Positions 58,076-64,000 of a stretch of 64,000 nt of DNA are shown here, one piece after another (positions within the stretch are counted from its first letter, which is position 1; every line of letters begins with the position of its first letter). The stretch lies in assembly GCA_017591395.1 (NCBI GenBank), contig WEDG01008989.1:37501-101500 (forward strand). The letters run 5' to 3'. The notes under the pieces are model-generated. The model made no database searches. It worked only from the letters and a program-made list of their open reading frames with translations, and was not told where the DNA came from. The stretch is from Schistocephalus solidus (taxonomy: Eukaryota; Platyhelminthes; Cestoda; Diphyllobothriidea; Diphyllobothriidae). The translations under genes and the position numbers were made by a program.

Positions 58076-59229
58076 CTCTACACGATGACTTTTTTCATGC
58101 GGGCGGAGTGGGAACGAAGACTGTGACTAACCCTTTCCTACCTTTGAGATACAAACACACCTTTTGCGTAGCTCGTACGTTCCTTCTCCATGAAATTGTA
58201 GTGGCCTGGTAATGACATACTGAAAATATGTGTTTGCCAATTTAATTTGCGATCTTAACGTGATATTTACATAGATTATGACAAATTTAACTATAAGGAT
58301 ATTTCATGCTGGTACTGTATCAACTTTAATCTCCGTTAATCGAATTTTAATGTCAATCGTTATGCACGTAAATCAAATAGTTACTTGGAATTAAATGAAG
58401 CCTTATGGGTGAAGATTCGAATAAAGACACTCATCTACATGCGAACTTGTTACATTCCGAACGGCTGTTCGCAAATCCAAATGATATCACGTAAATTATG
58501 CAAATTTAAACATCATAATAACTCGTAATACATGGTTTCTTAATTTAAAAGATTTATTGGAATACAGCAATGGATGTATCCTCTTCATTTATATGTCCGA
58601 AAACTAGTAAACTTTGCATTTTTAAGTAGGTGAATGCATATACTCCCATTTAAAATTGTTATTATTTCATGTTTACGGTCTCACCTTTCACAGAGGTTCA
58701 GGATACTTTCATATTAACCAGACATAAAGGAAGTTTCTTAGGCATTTTCAGAGCCTAATTAATTGCGGAACATATAATATATACTTTGTGCCCTTTTAAA
58801 TGAAAATCTTTGTTTTTCGGGTTGTTAGCTTCTAAATATCAAGAATTTCTCAATAAATTGTGACAAGACTGTAAAATAGGCATTTTACTATCTAACTCAT
58901 GAGAGGTTAACGTAAGAGATAAAAGAAGAGAACATGAGATAAGGAAGCCTAAACGAGAGTTAGAACCAGGCTTTTTGTCCGGGATTTAATGTGCCTACAT
59001 ATTTTATTGAAGTCTCTGAATAATTCGTTTTTAGGTTATTTGAAGTGCATGAAATGCCTAATTACAAATCCCCAAAACCAAAACGCATGCCTTAGTAGAA
59101 AGAGAACTATATGCATTAAAATGTTATAAATGCAGCATGTGGTGTTTTATTTCTTACTTACACGAACGTAGACTTATTCACTTGACAGCGTTCATGAGTG
59201 TCTTATGGTTAATAAGCATCGTTCCTACA
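58076..59229. other. AT-rich spacer, nothing recognised
   Basis: No open frame or repeat of note. Confidence 0.4.
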
Positions 59230-59905
59230 CCGGCCGCCTAGAGAGGTTGGCGGGTTGAGGTCACTGGGACTGGGTGAAGGGGTTAGTAGGGTAAGATATG
59301 AGCAATTTTCCAGGGTAAAGTACAGGGCATGAATATCACTTTCCAGTTCGCGGGAACAGCGTGGTCAGCCACGGAAGAGACAACACACCTACGAGCGTCT
59401 TCTGACAGCACAGAGTTGGGTTTGCTAGCCGTATAGCCTCTGCCCCTGAAAGGCTTCTTTGGGATCAACTTGGTGGTTAGTAGCAACTAGATGGGCGAAA
59501 ATAGATCGCAAGATTGATCTAGTTTCACCTTTACCTAACCACGCAGGTAGGTTTCCACATACCTGATTTTCCAGACACCTCGTTGTACGGCCAATGTATC
59601 TTGCTCCACAGGAGAGAGTGAATGAGTAAATACACATTGAGGTGGCCTTAAATGGGAGTCGGACTTTACCGCCCATACGAAGGAGAAGAGGACTTGTAAA
59701 GGATATCCGTAGATTCGCCGTGGGAAACGCACTCGTGATGGCTTTCTTCAGACGTGGTAAAACTAATTCGTGTGCTGCATCCCCTAGGAAGGGCAGTCTT
59801 ATGAACACGTCCTTCTTTTCTGCAGCTAAGGTGATATGAATTTGCTACGCCTCCGCACAATCTTGGATATGCGAAACTCACTCTATCACACCATTGCCAA
59901 ATGGC
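59230..59905 (-). mobile_element. Penelope-like element family B, endonuclease half, inverted
   Basis: A minus-strand frame, 59425-59808, reads DVFIRLPFLGDAAHELVLPR, then CIYSFTLSCGARYIGRTTRC (GIY-YIG core with Cys) and NLPAWLGKGETRSILRSIFA. The tail continues to 59230 with about 60 bp deleted after DPKEAF relative to the next copy. It lies head to head with the plus-strand copy at 60010-61435, forming an inverted repeat. The RT is absent. Confidence 0.8.
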
Positions 59906-60009
59906 CAATAGGTAAGCTTAAGCTGCTGGAAAGTTACCTCAAAGTTTGAGAGGCACCTTTGAGTTTATTGACGCTTTAAATAATAGGAAAGTTGGCGTAG
60001 GAATGATGC

Positions 60010-61435
60010 TCGCGTTAGATTATCATCATTGTTTTACAACGTACCCGTGATAGAATTATTAGACTCTCTCTGTAACGTTATTCAGGACACGAAATACCGA
60101 ATAAGTATGCCCGTGAAAACCCTTCAATAACTTCTGACCCTCAACACACAAAATGTTCAGTTCATCTGTACTGGCCAGTTATACAGTCAGTAGATGGTGT
60201 AGCGATGGGGTCACCGATTGGAACGTTTCTTGCAAATGTTTTCATAAGCAAGATCGAGAAAAAGAGTGTTAAGGACACCACCACTGAGCTCGACGTTTAT
60301 GGTTGGTACGTGGACGACATCCTCAGTCTGACGGATCATAACACAGACACCGACACCTTGGTCCGCAAATTTAAAAGTGTTTATCCCTCGCTCAAATTTT
60401 ATTCAGTCTAAGGTGGCGTTCCTTGAAGTCCCTCTACATAGGCAAGAAAATGGATCTATCACACGTAGAGTATTCCGAAAAAAAACCTGGACGGGACAAA
60501 ATATTAATTTTCACAGCCTTCTCCTTGAATATAAAGCAAAATTGAGTCGAGGGACTGGCAGCTAGGGTGTGTCAATCTGCGCCCTTGACAACATTGAAGC
60601 AAAGCTCCAGCAGCTGCAGGACACACTTCGTTAAAACGGATTCCTCTGAAAATTATATCCCCGAAATATTGGGGAAAGCACCGCCAAGCCTATCACCTTT
60701 TTTTACTACAGAAAAGAAGGACGTGTTCATAAGACTGCCCTTCCAAGGGAATGCAACAAGCGAACCAGTAAGACGACGTCTGAAGACAGCCATAAAGAGC
60801 GCGTTCCCCGCGGTGATTTTACCGGTATCCTTTACGAAACCTCCTCTCCTACGTGTGGGAGGTAAATTCCGACTCCCGTTAAAGACCATCTCAATGTGTA
60901 TTTACTCATTCAATTGCTCCTGTGGAACAAGATACATTGGCCATACAACGAGGAGCCTGAAAAAGAGGGGACGTGAAAATATACCTGCTTAGCTAGGTAA
61001 AGGTGAAACTAGATCAATCTGGCGATCTATTTTCGCCCATCTTGTTACTACTAACCACCACGTTGATCCCAACGAAACCTTTCGGGTTGTCTACCAGACA
61101 CCAGTTTATATCCCTAAAGGCGTACGACAATTTGTGCTATCAGCTGCCAAGGCAGTGCCTATATGGCTAACCAACCAAACCCTGTTCTATCAGAAGACGC
61201 TCGTAGAGGCGCTGTGTCTTCCATGGCCGACAACCACTTCATGTGGTGTCCATACGCTGTCCACGCCCCTTGATGACAGTTGTTCACCTCGCGTACTGGA
61301 CAGTGATATTCATTCCCTACACTCTAAGTCCGAACATTGCTCACATCCTACCATACCTATCCCTTCCCCCCAGTCTCAGTGACCTCAATTCGCTGATCTT
61401 GCCAGGCGGCAGGCGAAGGAATGCTGATTATCAAC
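60010..61435 (+). mobile_element. Penelope-like element family B, RT plus GIY-YIG endonuclease
   Basis: The most complete Penelope copy here. RT motifs: NVPVIELLDSLCNVIQ, AMGSPIGTFLANVFISKIEK (motif B), YGWYVDDIL (motif C, both Asp kept), FLEVPLHRQENGSITRRVFR and TWTGQNINFHSLL. Linker: KKDVFIRLPFQGNATSEPVR. Endonuclease: CIYSFNCSCGTRYIGHTTRS and GRENIPA, then a stop, KGETRSIWRSIFAHLV and NHHVDPNETF. At least four stops or frameshifts and no RT finger region upstream, so it is 5'-truncated and inactive. The 3' tail to 61435 matches the reverse complement of 59230-59340. Confidence 0.85.
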
Positions 61436-62379
61436 CATAAAAACAATTATTAACCCTATCAATTCTTCATGTTTTTATTAGCCATGTAATTCCATTGATG
61501 TTTTCTTAATTGTGTTGTTGTTCAGAGGTCATGATTTCTAAAAAACGTCTACCAACATATGTTTATCATTTGATCAATATATGTTAACTCATAATTAGCA
61601 CCTAATTGCAGAGTTTTGTAGCAGTCATACCTAAGCATAAGGAAGCAGTCAAAACGTTGAACAACCTGATGGATATAATTTATAGGCACTTATGCTTCGT
61701 CAAAATAACATAGGTATATAGGCACGTTTCATGAATTGTTCCGAGAATATTCTACTCATGTTACGGGAAACCTACTTGGTTTCTACTTAAAGACTTAGCC
61801 TTAAGGTATTTCAATATATATTAGACATTAGTGGAACCGTTTACTCTACTGTAAATATCTTCGCGATTTCATTCAATTTGGCATTTTCTTTGGGATTCAA
61901 CCGATATCCCTTGATTAAATGTCCATTTAGCAGCTGACACGAATAAGGATCGGTTAAGCGTTAACGAGGAACTTCGTTGAGTGGCCTGAAATTTCAGAGT
62001 TGGAATCATTTTTCGGCCTATCGAACATGTAAAATCTATTGTTTGAAAATATGCAGGTATCTGAAAAATTTGACTAACGAGCAAAACGTGATGTGCAATG
62101 ATAGCTCCTAAGTTGTCAGACACTTTGATAATATTTAAGAAATATTTTCACTTGTACAGAAAGGAATTAATGCAAATTTAGTTATAATTTACAAGTAATT
62201 GCAAAGAATTTCTTATTTGAAGTGAATAACTTTTCTGAGACGAAACATTCAGCAGGGCAGAATTATCGTTACCCTGGTAATTTGTACAATTCAGTTTTAT
62301 ATGGCCACTAATGTTTATTTTTGATTACTGCGATTTATAGTTGCAGGTTACTTATCACAATTTGAGAACTGGCATAAAT
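61436..62379. other. AT-rich spacer, nothing recognised
   Basis: Separates Penelope families B and A. No supported feature. Confidence 0.4.
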
Positions 62380-63480
62380 CTTCCGGACTTCTATCGCATC
62401 CGGAGCAGTCTTCCAGTTTTTCCGCCTGTTTGCTTCGCCTGCTACTCCACCAGGTTCTTCGGCTTCATTATTTGACGCCTAATTTTTGCCACCGCTTTGT
62501 GTGACTTCAAATCCAAGTGTTGCAAGAAGGCGGCTGACAGCCTCCGATAAGTTTTGACTTATGGTATCGTTTGCCAAAATTTGTTATCAGTGCGATATTG
62601 TCGCTCGTCTCGCTTGCGTGTACATTGGTTGACGAAGATGCGTGGGTAGTCATTTTCTCTGAACAACCATCGAAGATATTAAAATTTGGCAACCATGTCT
62701 GCCAGTTCACTACAGTGTAACTCACCATGCCGATGAAGCGTCCTGATTGAGTGTTTGCTTTTGAAGGTCAGTGCTTGCATCTTATTTGTCATATTCAAAA
62801 ACAAGTTGTTCTATAGGCTACCACAATCTTTACGGTAGAAGGGGACAACGAGGAAAGCTATCCAGTTTTTCTCTTCCTCCTCCGTCGTAAATTGAATGTC
62901 CGGGAAGATGGCGTTGAACGTTCTTTGAATGTTTGCACCTGATGCCGCTCGATGACGATGAATTTATCATCCACATTCTGATCCTAGAATTTCGGTCTAT
63001 GATATTAGAAGACCGGCGACTCAAACTGTTGTAGCACCGCTCCAGCTATGGGTCCCGAGATCACTGAACCTACTGGTGTTCCCTTCGCCAAACGGAAAGT
63101 AGGTCCTGACACAGAAGTTCTGGAACTGCAGAACTGGGGCATATCCGAGGCGATTTTCCATTTCATCGTACTTTGCTGCCAGGTTCAAGCGAACAGAAGT
63201 AAAGATATACCATGACCTCAATTTTCAAGAGACTTGCACCTTGAATTTTCTCAAAGAATTTTATTGAGGAACATACCGTGGTAACCAAATCCGTACGGAG
63301 AAATTTCAGGTGCCAAAGTAGCCTCTTTGCCAGTTCTTACATTGGACTGTATTTGAGGAATACGATGGGTTGGACAGGAACACCTTCCTTGTACACCTTG
63401 GCGAAAACATGGAATCAGGCTAAGGTCCTGTATTGGGCTCGCACCCTTCTCTGACTGCAAGTTTCTTGGGAGATGAACAG
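62380..63480 (-). mobile_element. Penelope-like element family A, RT-to-endonuclease segment
   Basis: Minus-strand order, across frames: PRCTRKVFLSNPSYSSNTVQ (palm start, 'PKxHK...RPI' type), ENRLGYAPVLQFQNFCVRTY, FPFGEGNTSRFSDLG, NVDDKFIVIERHQVQTFKER (motif C: YVDD is now NVDD), FPDIQFTTEEEEKNWIAFL, SIRTLHRHGELHCSELADM, YLRWLFRENDYPRIFVNQCT, LSEAVSRLLATLGFEV, RRQIMKPKNL and GKTGRLLRMR (start of GIY-YIG). The endonuclease C-terminus is missing. It complements the two family-A endonuclease fragments. Heavily interrupted by stops. Confidence 0.75.
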
Positions 63481-64000
63481 AATATTGCTAAATCTCTTGA
63501 AGGATTCCAATGCTACCTCCTTAAACTTTCCTGTGTTGTCTTTCCATGCCCGGCAAAAGTATGATTAGATAGAAGATTGCAGGTGTGAATTACCTTTAGG
63601 TCCTTTTAAAAATATAAACAAACCTGATACACCCGCGCCAATTTATCATGCTTAACTCAAATGTGGTCGAAATATAAAGCGCAAAAATCAAAACTATATT
63701 GGTTTTACACATGTTTCTGAATCCAGTCAGATTAGATAATTCGGCTCCATATCACCTCGTCATTTAATATGTACAAATCTACAGAACAAGACCCCACTAT
63801 CAGAAATTACGCTCATTGCTTTCTTTTGTCTAAGTATATCTTTCAGGTGTAAGGAAATATCAAGGTGGGCTCACCAATATGTCAATTGGTAAGAACGTTC
63901 CTCTAATTTGAGTGGAGCTTGTTCCGTCAGCCTTCATTTAGCCATAAACTAACATAAACGTACTACTTATCATGGGTTTTACCTTTAATTTGCAACCAAC
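63481..64000. other. Window end, nothing recognised
   Basis: AT-rich; it may hold more 5' sequence of the family-A Penelope copy, but no motif is readable. Confidence 0.35.

Noticed and set aside
1..64000. CRISPR arrays, operons, bacterial promoters, phage or plasmid features
   Set aside because: The sequence is eukaryotic; no regularly spaced repeats or prokaryotic gene organisation was seen.

Overview
The window is eukaryotic nuclear DNA. Coding sequence is sparse, introns are long, most of the sequence is AT-rich and non-coding, and there are many decayed retroelements. The retroelement mix points to a parasitic flatworm, most likely a diphyllobothriidean tapeworm (Spirometra, Dibothriocephalus or Schistocephalus type). 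It includes Penelope-like elements with GIY-YIG endonucleases and an endonuclease-reverse transcriptase LINE ending in C2H2 zinc fingers of the 'RIGLVGHL' kind. The taxon is an inference from remembered repeat families and was not searched.

Layout. (1) 1-16 kb, plus strand: the 3' part of a multi-exon gene. Eight exons (97-290, 492-561, 876-945, 3397-3670, 3974-4164, 4641-4770, 9860-9944, 15608-15959) have GT/AG borders and compatible phases, giving about 454 codons to a stop at 15957-15959. I do not recognise the protein. Its large introns hold a P-glycoprotein-like (ABCB) fragment on the same strand (9357-9602), two Penelope fragments on the opposite strand (7083-7500, 14160-14640), a duplicated unclassified repeat (6019-6582) and degenerate telomere-like blocks. 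(2) 17.7-24 kb: a nearly full-length but dead LINE (5' leader, pyrimidine tract, endonuclease, RT, zinc-finger tail) with an internal duplication of about 490 bp, followed by a cluster of short duplicated repeats. (3) 24-37 kb: AT-rich, almost featureless, with one long TA/TG microsatellite and one possible signal-peptide exon. (4) 35-44.6 kb: scattered repeats, a tRNA-related SINE, an LTR-like or unclassified repeat, a Penelope endonuclease and a second decayed LINE on the minus strand. (5) 44.6-56.9 kb: AT-rich DNA around the best intact gene, an intronless 387-residue rhodopsin-type G-protein-coupled receptor on the minus strand (53013-54176). (6) 56.9-63.5 kb: four Penelope-like copies of two families, two of them head to head as a large inverted repeat.

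The two host genes show no functional link. Most of the readable structure is retrotransposon history: two Penelope families (A: 14.2, 41.4 and 62.9 kb; B: 7.3, 57.5, 59.6 and 60.7 kb) and two LINE copies, all disabled by stops, frameshifts or lost catalytic residues. No rRNA, genuine tRNA gene, CRISPR array, operon or bacterial-type regulatory element was seen.
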